DNA of 53,044 nucleotides from Hymenopellis radicata (Eukaryota; Basidiomycota; Agaricomycetes; Agaricales; Physalacriaceae), in assembly GCA_015501595.1 (NCBI GenBank), contig JADNRX010000370.1, positions 1 through 53,044 of the forward strand. Reading direction: 5' to 3'. Every line of letters starts with the position of its first letter. The first letter of the stretch is position 1. Position numbers and translations under genes: made by a program. Shown in pieces: positions 10,380-21,133 of the stretch. The notes under the pieces were generated by a model, which was not told where the DNA came from, did not search any database, and was given only the letters and a program-made list of their open reading frames with translations.

Positions 10380-12241
10380 TTACACCTTTAGATTCTTCAC
10401 GTACTCGACAAACGCCCGTACTGGACGCCCGGACATGCCCTTTTCCATGTACGGCGTGGGTCTCGTTACTTCCATCGCACCCGCGATGTCTATGTGGGCC
10501 CACTTGACTTTTGGCACATCTCCATCAACACCGTCAACAAAATGCTTCAGGAAGAGCGCGGCGGTCGCGCTCCCCGCGGGGGTTCCTCCAACCTATACAA
10601 TTTGTCGGTCCAGATGACAGCCTTTACGAGAACTTTGAACTCACATTCATCAAATCAGCATTCGATCCATATATCTGCGGACCGTAATCCTCATCGAGCG
10701 GCATCCTCCAGAACCGGTCATATTCAGTCTCGCCCGCCGTGTTCAGAGCGTTCCAGAGCTCCGTCGAGTTGGTGAAGACACCAGAGTAATGTTCGCCAAT
10801 GGCGACGACTATTGCGCCGGTGAGGGTCGCGACGTCGATGAGCGTGTGGGGTTTGTATTCGGTAGACGTGTAGTATATGGCGTCGGCGAGGACGAGACGC
10901 CCCTCCGCATCGGTGTTGTCAATTTCAATAGACTTGCCGTTCATGGCATAGACGATATCACCTGGCTTGGTGGCGCTCGGCTATATGGAAGGTTAGAATC
11001 CATATATGCTGAGAGAATTCGCCCATACACCTGGCATGTTCTCCGTCAAAGGCGTAACGGTCACCAAATTGACGGGCAGCTTTAACTTGGCAATTGCGAG
11101 CGTCGACGCAACAACCGTTGCAGCACCACCTTACTCAAGTTTAGTAACAAGATGGTTTTGCGAAGACGAAATCATACCCATGTCGCCACGCATGAGCTTC
11201 ATATTAGCTCCAGGCTTCAGACTAATTCCTCCAGTGTCGAACGTAATACCCTTTCCTACGAATGCTAGTGGTTGAGCATCTTTAGATGGAGCACCCTTGT
11301 AATGGCTAGCGACATAATCAGCACCTGATTGAGATTTTGACAGCGTGGCGCGACGTACATTTCCAGGAACTTGGCAGGCTCCGACGTGCCATGAGTGACA
11401 GACAAGAAGCTATTCATTCCCTTCTTCTCAGCCCACGCTAGGCCGATGTCAAAGGAAGTTATAACATTTGATTATGGTCTCACCCTCGTCACGGACGATA
11501 ACTTCGACATTTTCCAGACCCGCGAAGGCGGCTTTGGCGCGCTCAGTAAAGACTGTGGGAGTCATCATGTTTGCAGGAAGTTCCATGAGCTAGCACTTCC
11601 ATTAATACACGGTGCCAGCGTTACAATTAGCACGTACCGTGCGAGCAAAGTTTTGGGCTTCGGCGCAGATGACACCTTCGTCCCATTCCTTGGAAGTCTG
11701 CTCCGGTGTAATGGTGAACTTCTCCGGAATGGGCTCCTTCAAATTGGGATTGAATCGGGAAGGTGGTGATGTCTTCAGAGTGAAAGAATACGCTGCGAGA
11801 TGCGCCGCAACGGCTACATAAAAGAATGAGAAGGAGCGGTATGTAGATATTATATCACATACCAGAGGCGTGGGCGTCGTGCGTAGCATCGACCTTGACT
11901 GCCTTGACACCATCAAGGTCTTTGACAGCTTTGACGGCGCTCCCGACAGCTTTCCGAACCAGCTCCTTCTTCGCATTGCCACTTTTGTTTTCGAATCCTT
12001 CCCCCAGCGAGGACAGCGCTGTCAATTCCTCTGGTGCAGTCTTGTAGAATATCCTGGTAGTCCCAACCTTGGCAGGCTTTTCGCCGGACGGGGCGCTCTC
12101 CCAGAGTTCTGAGGAGCTTAAGAGGTTGTGGGGTACGACGCGAGCAGTAGTAGACATTGTCGCAGTCTGCGCTGATGTGAACGAGTTGACGCCGGGGTGG
12201 AAATGGCGTGCGCCAGAAAGGAAAGACCTAGACAGGAGCAT
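10380..12241 (-). CDS. Leucyl aminopeptidase, peptidase family M17
   Basis: Di-metal exopeptidase that removes N-terminal residues from peptides. The signature NTDAEGRL lies within the exon [19 protein letters not shown] (about 10900). Upstream are [17 protein letters not shown] and MKLMRGDM (metal and substrate ligands, about 11160-11260) and GGAATVVA. Downstream are [17 protein letters not shown] and the C-terminal KWAHIDIAG and [11 protein letters not shown] segments, ending VEYVKNLKV. About eight exons, close to the usual 500-540 aa. The first ATG (12241) gives an Arg/Ser-rich, acid-free leader ([14 protein letters not shown]). A second in-frame ATG (12157) starts MSTTARVV. This suggests possible mitochondrial and cytosolic forms. 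No frame problem was noticed. Confidence 0.9.
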
Positions 12242-13377
12242 TGTTCCGGTAGTCCAAGTTTATATGGAAGCGGTCTGAATCGGCGCGTAATGGAGACCGG
12301 GGTGACCTGCCGACGCGAGAGTCAGGGTCGGTTGAAATTGGGCAGAGATTGGGCAGGCTATACTTAGGGCAGGTCACTCTATGTCCTGTACCCAATACCC
12401 ACATGTACTAGATAGAGCCACTTCGCCACCAGACCACTTCATCTTATGGCTCTAGGGACTTCTGCACGCGCTGTAGAGGACGATCATTTCTAAACTTCTA
12501 AGCCCGCTTCCCGGTGGCGGTCTGATGGGCGAAACGTTTGTGTCTGACGCGTTTTCCGTCTCCGTACTTTTGAACTTAACCTTTGGTACGTGTATCGTTT
12601 GCCCATAGTCCCTCTAACTCACAGAAGAAAGGACCTGGGAACCCTCCCCTGGACCTCATCGATTGGGGTCTTGTTGCGAAGCCCGACACAACAGAACCCC
12701 CGAAGAAGCTGGGCCTTGTGAGTCGGAACTTGAAGCCGCGATCCTTCAGCAATACTACATTGGCTTCAGAACAAGCTAAACTTTTATTTTCGACCGTCTG
12801 TCCAAGGGCTATCATGATTTACCGTTATCTGTCCAACTTCGAACCATTTTCGTACGTGCTCTCTAACCAAGAGAGTGAGATCGCCACTAAGCGACCACTT
12901 CACAGAGTTCCAACGTTTGTGTTCGTGTTAACATGATATGCGACGCTTCTAAAGAACATTATCCAATTGTACATAAGTATAATTTTTAGCAACCTGAAGA
13001 TGCTCGTGTAAACCCCCAAAAGAAAACCGTCATAGAAGAATAATTTAAGAAATGTCAATGTGTAGTCTGTACGTGTGTGAAGTATATGCAGATGTAAAGT
13101 GTACAATGTCATGAAGAAGTATAGTAGACACCTTCGCCGGGAGACGACGTCCATGTGCATCGCGGACCGCGTATGCACTCCGCGCGTGAGCGCAAGCATC
13201 TTTGCTGTTCCTGTTCCGGTACATGGCGTGGCCTTTGTTCGACTGACATCTGCAATCTGTATTCAGATGGTGTCAGATAAACGTTGGCGCAAGACGGGAA
13301 GGAATACCCACGCAGTGTTAAATAGGTGGCGCAAGGGCTTTAGGAGATGGGGGAAGGACAGGGGATAGAGTGGTGAT
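12242..13377. other. Intergenic, no gene recognised
   Basis: 1.1 kb between the aminopeptidase start and the bZIP stop, both on the minus strand. It should contain the aminopeptidase promoter and the bZIP 3' UTR. ORFs on both strands at 12580-12930 overlap each other and have no motif, so neither is called. Confidence 0.35.
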
Positions 13378-13980
13378 TCACTCAGGAAAGTCAGGGCATG
13401 CGACCCCGTGACTATGCAAGAGCTGCTTTAGAGTAAGCGCACGCGTCTTCCAGACCTCCTTCTCCATCTTCAACCTATCAACCGTCTCGGCCAGATTCTG
13501 AGTGTACTGCATCTTGCGCCTGCGGCTACGCCTCGCCGCAAGCGTGTTCTGGCGACGCTTGTACTCGATCTTCTCCTGGTCGGTGGCGTTAGCAGCAGGA
13601 GGTTCTTCCATCAGCTCGTCTTCCTCGTCGGAAGGGATGGACTGGGCCCGAGTCTGGGGCTGGCGGCGACTGAAGTAGCCGGGAACCTCTTTGCGCGATG
13701 TGGTAGATGCCGTGACATATCGACGCGGCTGGGTAGGATCATCCATACCAACTTCGGGAGATCGACGTGTCCGAACAGGACCAGTCAAAGCACGAGGAGT
13801 GGCGGGATTGGCATATGAAGTCGCATAGTTTCCGTCCGGTGAGACGCTGCCATTGTTCATGAGCACCGACTGCTGGTAGTAGGCGGCGGCGGGGTCGACG
13901 GGATAGGAATAAGAGGGATATGCGGGATTAGTCATGTTGTATGTGCTGGAGGAGTCACCAGGAGTGTTTCTGTAGCTCAT
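13378..13980 (-). CDS. bZIP transcription factor, Gcn4/Cpc1-like
   Basis: Intronless 200-aa DNA-binding regulator. The C-terminal basic region reads KRRQNTLAARRSRRRKMQY, with the N-x-x-A-A-R-x-S-R DNA contact signature. A short leucine zipper follows (LAETVDRLKMEKEVW, then LTLKQLLHSHG). The N-terminal half is low complexity (Tyr, Ser, Pro and Asn rich) with an acidic patch SDEEDELMEEPPA that could act in activation. A C-terminal Gcn4-type bZIP suits a regulator of amino-acid starvation responses; this is inferred from family resemblance. The ATG at 13980 (MSYRNTPG) is chosen because the frame upstream has no earlier ATG. CRE/Gcn4-type sites lie upstream at 14178, 14984 and 15057. Confidence 0.85.
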   Translation of the reverse strand: MSYRNTPGDSSSTYNMTNPAYPSYSYPVDPAAAYYQQSVLMNNGSVSPDGNYATSYANPATPRALTGPVRTRRSPEVGMDDPTQPRRYVTASTTSRKEVPGYFSRRQPQTRAQSIPSDEEDELMEEPPAANATDQEKIEYKRRQNTLAARRSRRRKMQYTQNLAETVDRLKMEKEVWKTRALTLKQLLHSHGVACPDFPE

Positions 13981-14066
13981 GTCACGTCGGGAGCGAAGAA
14001 GGCTTCGAATGATGAAGTATGAGTCGACATCAGTCAATGGTCTTCCTTAAGTACATGACGGCGATT

Positions 14067-14499
14067 TTAGAGAACAGTGCAGTCGTCATACGGGTGGCTG
14101 TGATGATCATCAAAATGCACAGCACCCGCCCCTCGTCGTCTTTTGCTTTTTCCGGGCATAGCCCCGATGAATGACACTGACGTCATATCGGAGATTAACT
14201 TCCAGCGCTCGCGCTGCCAGGTAAGAACATGGAGGGAGCTCTCTGCAACAATGATTTCTGCGCCGCCTTGCTGAAAGGTTCGAAACACATTGCCGGACTG
14301 CTTTTCTAGTTCTAAATATTTCTTCAACGTTCACTCCGCGTTCAGAATGCTCTGTGAACTTTCGACCCGGAATCGTCGCTTTCCCACCGCCCGACCTCCG
14401 GGTTAAATGAATGTTAAAGCTTACGCACTTCTTCTTATTACGGGTGCGAACGTACCTGACCAAGCGGTCCTTGAGGTAAATAACACCGAAGTGGCCCAT
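14067..14499 (-). CDS. Possible small two-exon gene, unknown
   Basis: Weakly supported. An ATG at 14499 opens MGHFGVIYLKDRLVRYVRTRNKK, followed by a GTGCGTAAGC donor. A second open stretch (QGGAEIIVAESSLHVLTW and on, ending DDCTVL at 14067) could be the next exon. A different frame across the same region also stays open, so the join is uncertain. The stop is 87 bp upstream of the bZIP start, so this could instead be 5' leader sequence of the bZIP transcript. No family is recognised. Confidence 0.3.
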
Positions 14500-14983
14500 G
14501 GGGTTTGAGTTTCAACGTGTATATACTAGGACTAAGCTATTCCGGTTGGCGCGTAGAACACATACTATACTGAAGTCTATTGAACGTTAACGCACATCCA
14601 CAATCGCTCTTCGTTCTCGAAGTGCGATTGATAGATGACACGTTTGCGGACACATACGGCTTTTCCTCATGTCCGCGAATTCAGCATCGCACAAGAGGCG
14701 TTGAGTAAGGTACATCATGGGGGTAAATCAAAACGTTCTCGGAGAGATGAGAACTGATGAGAAGCGGAGGCTGATTAGATTGGGTTGTGGAATTGACGGA
14801 TCTCAATTCCAGTTAGTGCCCCCCTCCAATCCCACGACACTCACCCTCCGACCATTCAAATCTCTCACTGATTGATCACTGATTGAAGGAGGCTGTGCGA
14901 GTCCTGATCGCGTTGCTATTTACACCTGCAGGCGTATATTTTCGAGAAAGGCACTCGCATCGCCTCGAGAGCCTCAAGGCGCG

Positions 14984-14991
14984 TGACGTCA
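14984..14991. promoter_or_regulatory. CRE-type bZIP site TGACGTCA
   Basis: Exact palindromic cAMP-response-element-type octamer, about 1 kb upstream of the bZIP start codon. Another exact copy lies at 14178-14185. Binding by the neighbouring bZIP protein is an inference. Confidence 0.45.
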
Positions 14992-15056
14992 GTACGCGTC
15001 CATCAAATTATGACGAATGATCCCCATTGCAGTGCAAACCCTTCAAACGCGTGGCC

Positions 15057-15076
15057 CGTCAATGAAGTCATTGACG
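15057..15076. promoter_or_regulatory. Perfect palindrome around a TGAAGTCA core
   Basis: CGTCAATGA, then AG, then TCATTGACG: two 9-bp arms that pair without mismatch. The centre resembles a Gcn4/CRE-like bZIP site, and a TGACG half-site completes the right arm. Confidence 0.4.
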
Positions 15077-16513
15077 TGATGTTGGTCGTCTAGACCGCGT
15101 TTTTGCATAGGCGAGCTCCGGCAATAACACTAGGCACTACGGAGTGCAATGCAAGTGCCGGAGGGAATCAAGACGGAATGCCCTCGGAATCGTCAGTGCA
15201 TTTGCTGATACATGATCCATGATGCCCAGCTCAGAGCAAGTTATTTCAGAAGACGCGAGATGCCGCCAGTCGCAGCCAGTGCAAGTTGAGTGCGAGTCGC
15301 CGTCTTCCGCGAACGAGTTACCCCGAAAAGGAAACAAAACGCATATATCCGATCAAGACAAGTACCTGGGAGATCGTCTTCGCCCCATGTTCTCGTTGAC
15401 GTTGATCCTTTCATGGAAGACTGATTGAATCCGGATCCCAACAGAGAAGTTGCCTAGTTGTACCTTCTCTCTAGCGCCGACCAAGGGGAGATGGGCTTAG
15501 TATATTACATCTAGATCGAGAAAGGATGGGTGTTCTCGATAGCCCATATGCAAGAAAAAACGAGGACGGTATATGCTGAAGACAATGTAATCAGCCTCTG
15601 GCACAAGAACCTGAAAAAGAAACAAGAGCAAGAGCAAGAACGTACCACGGATCTTCAACGTATGCTTCCGTTCGCAGTACTGAACTTACTGAACGTTATG
15701 TTTGCATTTGCATTTTCAAAGTCGGGCTTCCGTAAAGTCTTCGTAATGGGCCTGTCAGGAAAGCTCCGATAAGCAGTAATCTAACGGGAAGCAAGCCGGC
15801 AGACTTAGATTCCCGACTTCTTTACTAAGGACTCCCGATGGCAGTGTCCAGAAGGTACGCACAATGTGTTGAATGGTTGCCATGATGTCCACGTATATCG
15901 GCCTCGGTTACTAGTACTGCATGAAACAACCGAACGTTAATCATACGGAAGGCAATTTAGATGACGGAGCTAAGGACTGCAGATAAGATTCTGCTCCGTA
16001 ATGTTGCACTGCCCTAGAATAAGAACAGACTGCGAAGATCACTCGTAAATGAGATGCCGGCCCGCCGATGGTGAGGAGTTTTGTTACAGAGGGCCGCGGC
16101 AAAGACGATATCGTGACGCCAGAATCTGCTTGTAGTACGTGGACGAGGTGTTGCAGAGAACGTTTTCAGGTCATCATTCGGAGAAGGCAAGAAAAAGCGA
16201 TTGAAAGATTTTCGATTCACAGATTCTGAGCCACTGTTCCTGACCTGGTGATTGAAGCATTGACGGCTTCCAACAAACTAGGCAAAAAAAAACTGTCAGA
16301 GGTAATGCATGGTGTGTATAGCATAGCTTTTACCGCACGCAGATAGCATTTCGTCCCAAGGTTATGCCACATTAAACAAGATACTCGGGGGGCTGCAGAA
16401 GTACGAGGGACAAGTTGAAGTGCTATTATCCATATATGCAGAGAGATCGCAATGTCCGAAAAAGGAGATAGCCCCCGGCATCCGGCCCGCGAGACCACTT
16501 GCCTTTCGCCACC

Positions 16514-17198
16514 ATGGCAGGACCACAGACGGACCAATTTCTGGATCTACTCATCCAGTTGAAGGTTATTACATTCTCCAGTGTCTCCGAACCGTAATGT
16601 TTGACAGTTTTAGGCAGAAAACAACCCCAGCCGCTGCCAAGTCAATCCTCAACGCGCAACCACAAATTGCGTATGGACTAATCAAGCTCCTCGTGGAGAT
16701 GAACGCGGTGGATATTGAGGTGTTCCAGGTTTGTTCCCATTTATACTTCGTTTCCCACCCCCAATGTATATTATGCAGAGAACCCTAGCGGAATACGGCG
16801 CCCAGCAACAGACGCAAGCAGCACCAGCACCACCAGCACCACCAGTCGCGCCATATCACCAGCCTCAACCCCAACAGGCCTACCAGGCTTATCCGCCTCG
16901 ACAAGCCTACCCTCCTCAAGCCCAGCCGACCTACCCTACACCACCAGTAGCGATGAATCCCGTGCTCGCAGCTCTCCCAGAAGAGCAGAGGGTACGATTC
17001 TCCATCCCATACCTTGCATAACTGACTACCCGAAATTAGACGATGATCCTCGCGGTGCTGGCAATGACACCAGAGCAGATAAACGCGATGCCTCCCACAG
17101 AGCGGACGAGTATTATGCAACTGGTACGTGCTTCCCTGTCCAAAAAACCCATGCTGATCATGGATGTTTGATAGCGTGCGACGTTTGGCGGAAAGTAA
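16514..17198 (+). CDS. CSTF2-like hinge and C-terminal domain protein (cleavage stimulation factor)
   Basis: Likely subunit of the pre-mRNA 3'-end cleavage machinery. Five exons: 16514-16564, 16618-16728, 16779-16991, 17040-17123 and 17175-17198, giving 160 aa in one continuous frame. The N-terminal part (DQFLDLLIQLKKTTP to YGLIKLLVEMNAVD) matches the CSTF2 hinge that binds CSTF3/Rna14. A Pro/Gln/Tyr-rich linker follows. The C-terminus (EEQRTMILAVLAMTPEQINA, then PPTERTSIMQLRATFG) matches the CSTF2/Rna15 C-terminal helical bundle. No RRM is present. The ATG sits in a strong context (CCACCATGG). Upstream sequence shows no RRM exons, so the short form is probably real. Confidence 0.85.
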
Positions 17199-17598
17199 TT
17201 TTGTTGCTCAAGGCTTTAGTGTTGGCAGGGATTGCTGGAACTGAAATTTGCCTCAAGCTCTGTCTTGTGTGTAAAGCCTGTAGCTGGTCAACGTATCTCG
17301 CTTCGACGGCGGCACCGGTATGTCCAGGTCCGAAGCAGCAAGAGGTCTCGAGACTTGTATAATTTCCTTGTATCTTAGAGCATGATATATCCCTCCCTAT
17401 AACACAGAACGGCGAGACAAACCAGGATCACATATTGCTTTCGATGAAAGGACATTCATTCGGGAGCATACAGATTGACACGACATAACAATTTTCGTAT
17501 GACTATTTGGACAAAGGGTCCCAAGCGGTATTCATGTAAGTTCGAGATTATACCTGTCAGAAAGATTTAGACAAAGATTACAAGTTGAGTCCTAGGAC
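17199..17598. other. Convergent intergenic spacer
   Basis: Sequence between the stop codons of the CSTF2-like gene (plus) and the secreted protein gene (minus). It is probably shared 3' UTR. No further feature is seen. Confidence 0.4.
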
Positions 17599-18347
17599 CT
17601 ACACTGTTGGCACCATTTCTTGCTTCAAACCTGTGATGTTGACAGGTATTCCTAGCTGGCCGAAGATGGTCGCAGCACTGCAGACCATGACATTAATCGA
17701 ATCCGACTACAGAAGAGAAAGCAACTGTAACTTACCGGACATCTGCATCAGTATTAATGAGATCCAAATATCCGAGCGGGATGATAGCGAGCGAGGCAAT
17801 AGCTCCTTGCGTTAAAAGTACGTTTTCGATGACGCCAGATTTGGCCGTTCCAAAGATGGGAACAACGATAGGTTCAGGGAATGTGTGGTCGAAGGATGCG
17901 AACACGGTAGAGTTGATACCAGCATCGCTGGCCACACGGTCAAGGGTGAGCTCGATGGGAAGCGGGTTGACGACTGGTTGGTTGATGCTCGAATCAGCGC
18001 ACGTGAAATGGATTAGCAATGACATAGGCTGACCGTCGAACTCGATACTGCAAACATGCGTTCAATGTCAATGCACCAAGCTTTGTGCCGTGACTCACTT
18101 GACAAGATTGGTAACGAGGGTGGCGAGCTGCACGGCTTGTCAGTCTACTTGAGAAGGTGTCCAACCAAAGAACTGACTGTAATATTGACCGCTATACTCG
18201 ACACTAGACCAATACCTAACGCGTTGATGATGTCGCCGATGGACAGTCCAGCAGATCAGTATCCCGTGCATCGTTCTCGGGCGCTGGCGCCGCTGTGACG
18301 AACAACAGCGACACCGCGAGTTGTACGAGCAGAGTGAAGAAGAGCAT
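17599..18347 (-). CDS. Putative secreted protein of unknown function
   Basis: The first exon from the ATG at 18347 encodes a clear signal peptide (MLFFTLLVQLAVSLLFVTAA, then PAPEN). Later exons read LSIGDIINALGIGLVSSIAV, LATLVTNLVN, and a long one with PIELTLDRVASDAGINSTVF, IVVPIFGTAKSGVIENVLL and IPLGYLDLINTDADVR, then SINVMVCSAATIFGQLG ending MVPTV. Repeated short beta-like segments and N-x-T/S sites suit an extracellular fold. I do not recognise a named family. Two junctions are one base short: CTGCTGGACTG at about 18248, and the donor at about 17738. Both are mended by one extra G, like other homopolymer breaks here. Confidence 0.6.
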
Positions 18348-19528
18348 ACTGGAGCAAGTCAGGCCAGAGGTCGACAAAAGGAAATCGAGATGCTTGCGCT
18401 CATATATGAACCCCTTCTTACTCTGCTTCCAGGTCGAGAACCATATGCTACCATATCAGGTGATGGCAAGGTGACCAAAGGATGTGAGAAGCCCAATACA
18501 CTTCACATGCTGTCCTCAAGGTGATGCTACGCGAAGGATCAGCGGGGAAATTATCAGTGGGCGAGCCACGAGATCATTGTAAGGCACTGGTTGAATTACT
18601 TGCCTGATATACGCTACTAAAACAGGACGTGAGAGACGCGTAAGCAAATCGTAGAACACCTGGTCGACGATGAGACGGTGACACAATTCCTCAAATGAGT
18701 ACCATACAGTAGCGTTTTCGAAGCACGTTCAGTGGTCATATGTTCGCGTTCTAGTCGGTTTATGGTGCGATGACTGCCACTGATGTTCTCCCACGAAAGA
18801 CGCATGAAAAGGGTAGCACGTTCGCTGGCAGTAGATTCGGCAGATTCGTGATAAATCGGGATTCAGGTATCGAACGAGCTGACGCCTCACATGACATACT
18901 CCAGGAGGTACCTACTTGGAATATACCCAATCAGCAACAACACCAAATTTCAGGAGCTGTGAGTCCGAGTACTCATTTGCTCGTACCTTGAACGTCCAAA
19001 TGAGCAGGTTAACTCGGAAGAGTAGTTCCTCAGAAACCGGCTCTGCTCTGTAAATACCATCCGGCAAAAGGTGTCCGACCTGCATTCAGCAGGAGACGCC
19101 ATTTCAGAAGCAGTCCATCGGATGGCGCGTGTTCCATCAGATTTATGCTAACGAGTAATACGCAATGCGAATGCCATGGCTTAAGCCGGGAACGGTGGCG
19201 CGCAAACGAATCTAGATCGGATCCGAGCCGTCGTAGTCGAGGGAGAGATCTCGAGTCGAATTGGGCGATACATGGCTTTTTTAGAGACAATTTGTGGATG
19301 TTTTCCAGAGTGTCATGAAGGTAGAAAGCAAAGAAAGCGCACGCTACATAACACGACCAAACCGGTTACCCATAGCCCGAATCCGAGATCACAACACCGC
19401 TTTCAAATTACTCTTCTCGTCTTGCGCGTCTCTTCAAACTCTGAGACTCCGGCTCTCCCACGATATGCCAAAATGCTGTATATATAATCTCAACAGTCGG
19501 AGACCCATCTCATCTAGAACTCCCATCA
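18348..19528. other. Intergenic, nothing recognised
   Basis: 1.2 kb between the secreted protein gene and the 1.5-kb TIR element. ORFs here are short, mostly lack ATG starts and carry no motif. Confidence 0.35.
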
Positions 19529-21028
19529 CACAGGTGGCATTACCCATGGCAGTAAAATTTACCTGCCACCGTGGCAGTAAGGCTGGAGCTGGGTTGGAGT
19601 AAATGATCGGTTTCAGCCCCGGAAGAGCCTTGTATGGAAAGTCTTCGGTGATGAGCTTAGAAAGATATTCTTTATCTGCCGGTGATGGCCTTGCAATGTG
19701 ATCTGTGCTGAATACATATTGTTTACATGTTTCATATTTTTGTTACATGAGGCCGCATGAGGCTGCTATGCTTCTCAACAGCGGGCGCCGGTGCCAAGTA
19801 CCGAATTCACCTAGAAACGACAACCCGGCATGACGATGATGAGATAATGTGGTTTTGCGAGCTGAATGCATTCAACAGTATATATTTTCTTTCTACTTGC
19901 TTATTTATAAGATCCAAATAGTTCATACTCATTTCTATTCCTTTAATCATCTCCTCACTCTCTGTTATGCCATCTCCTCACTCTTTGTCGCATCTCCTCA
20001 TCACATCTCCTCGCTCTTCTGATCTTGATGTCACACTTCATATCCTCCTTAGCATCACACTCTCATGCATGCTAGTAGCCCCTGTGCAATGGCTCGGAGG
20101 TTGCCAACAGGCATAAAAACATATACTAAGTTGACATGGGTACTTGTGAGGTCAGTTGGTACTCTAGTGGGCTGTCAACTTCGGACACAGCATTCATGGA
20201 GTGTCGTTGAGTGCACAGGCTGAGGGTGGCTCGCGCACTGATCAGCTCAAGGGTGAATACTGCAGGCTACCCCGGGTATCTGCCTGGTCCTGTAGGGTGA
20301 GTGTAGACCAACCACGGGTAAGGGTGCACGTTCAAACTCAATCACCCATGGGACATCCATGTGATTTACTAGTGATGCCGTCCAACTCCTCAAAGATCCC
20401 TATCCCCGAGTTGGATACAATGGCGCAAGGGTATAGCCAGCATCTTGAAGCCAGTCGCCATTTGCTTGTAGCCTTGTGCCAATATCCTAGCGACTTGCTT
20501 GAAAGTTGATCCGCATCTAGATTGCCGATCTGCCTAAGGAACGTGCATCTGCAGCACTCAATGCTGTTCTTTGCACCATCATAGTTGCAGATTGCGGTAG
20601 TGAGATCTGGAGATAAGAATGTGCTTACTAAGCAGGACTTCAAATCCTTACTAAGCGGGGGTTATCTGCCATCCCAAGATAACCCCGGCTTAGTAAGCCA
20701 GACTTTTCTCTTCCTTCGCGATCATATTCCGCTCAGGCCAACATCTCTGGCACTTTTCAATAACAATGAAGAAAGGATATGAAAGCAAGGCATAATGTTG
20801 AAACATGATATGAAAGAGAACACATTATGAAAGGAAGCGTGATTAACACATGTTTGAGACATTCATCGCGGCATCATCATGCCAATTTCATTAAAGAGCT
20901 TATCTAGCAGTCGGCCGGTAGAGCTACGGCCACCGGCGCCATGCTACGATCATGTAGTGCCAGCTACCTGCATGCCTACTGCCACGGTGGCAGGTAAAAT
21001 CTTACTGCCACGGATAATGCCACCTGTG
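19529..21028. mobile_element. Non-autonomous 1,500-bp TIR element
   Basis: The ends are inverted repeats of about 51 bp beginning CACAGGTGGCATTA. Left is 19529-19580 and right is about 20977-21028. They differ by roughly four substitutions or indels and each carries internal GTGGCAG/CTGCCAC palindromes. A 3-bp direct duplication TCA (19526-19528 and 21029-21031) fits a PIF/Harbinger- or CMC-type target, although 3 bp is weak evidence. No transposase ORF is present. The interior holds degenerate CATCTCCTCACTC repeats (about 19945-20055) and a 21-bp-arm hairpin (20647-20697). Confidence 0.75.
20647..20697. repeat. Long hairpin inside the TIR element
   Basis: Arms at 20647-20667 (CTTACTAAGCGGGGG...) and 20677-20697 are complementary at 20 of 21 positions around a 9-nt loop. 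A third copy of TTACTAAGC lies just upstream at about 20625. The function is unknown. Confidence 0.7.
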
Positions 21029-21133
21029 TCAATCTGTCAGGCGCCATGAGGGAGATTTACCACCATATCGTTACGTTACACATAGCCTTGTACTTGGTGA
21101 TTGACACTCACTTTGTTTGCTTTCTGCACCGTT

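Larger units (their letters stand above)
14500..16513. other. 2-kb intergenic region with CRE-like sites
   Basis: No convincing gene is seen between the bZIP side (minus) and the CSTF2-like gene (plus). TGACGTCA occurs at 14984-14991. A perfect 9-bp-arm palindrome at 15057-15076 is centred on TGAAGTCA. Purine-rich short repeats (GAGCAA) lie near 15625-15640. Confidence 0.4.

Noticed and set aside
12583..12936. 117-codon plus-strand ORF between aminopeptidase and bZIP genes
   Set aside because: Both strands are open here, no motif or intron context is seen, and it overlaps probable promoter and UTR sequence.
20201..20509. 102-codon ORF inside the 1.5-kb TIR element as a transposase remnant
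   Set aside because: It has no DDE-like spacing or zinc finger and is not supported by splice sites.
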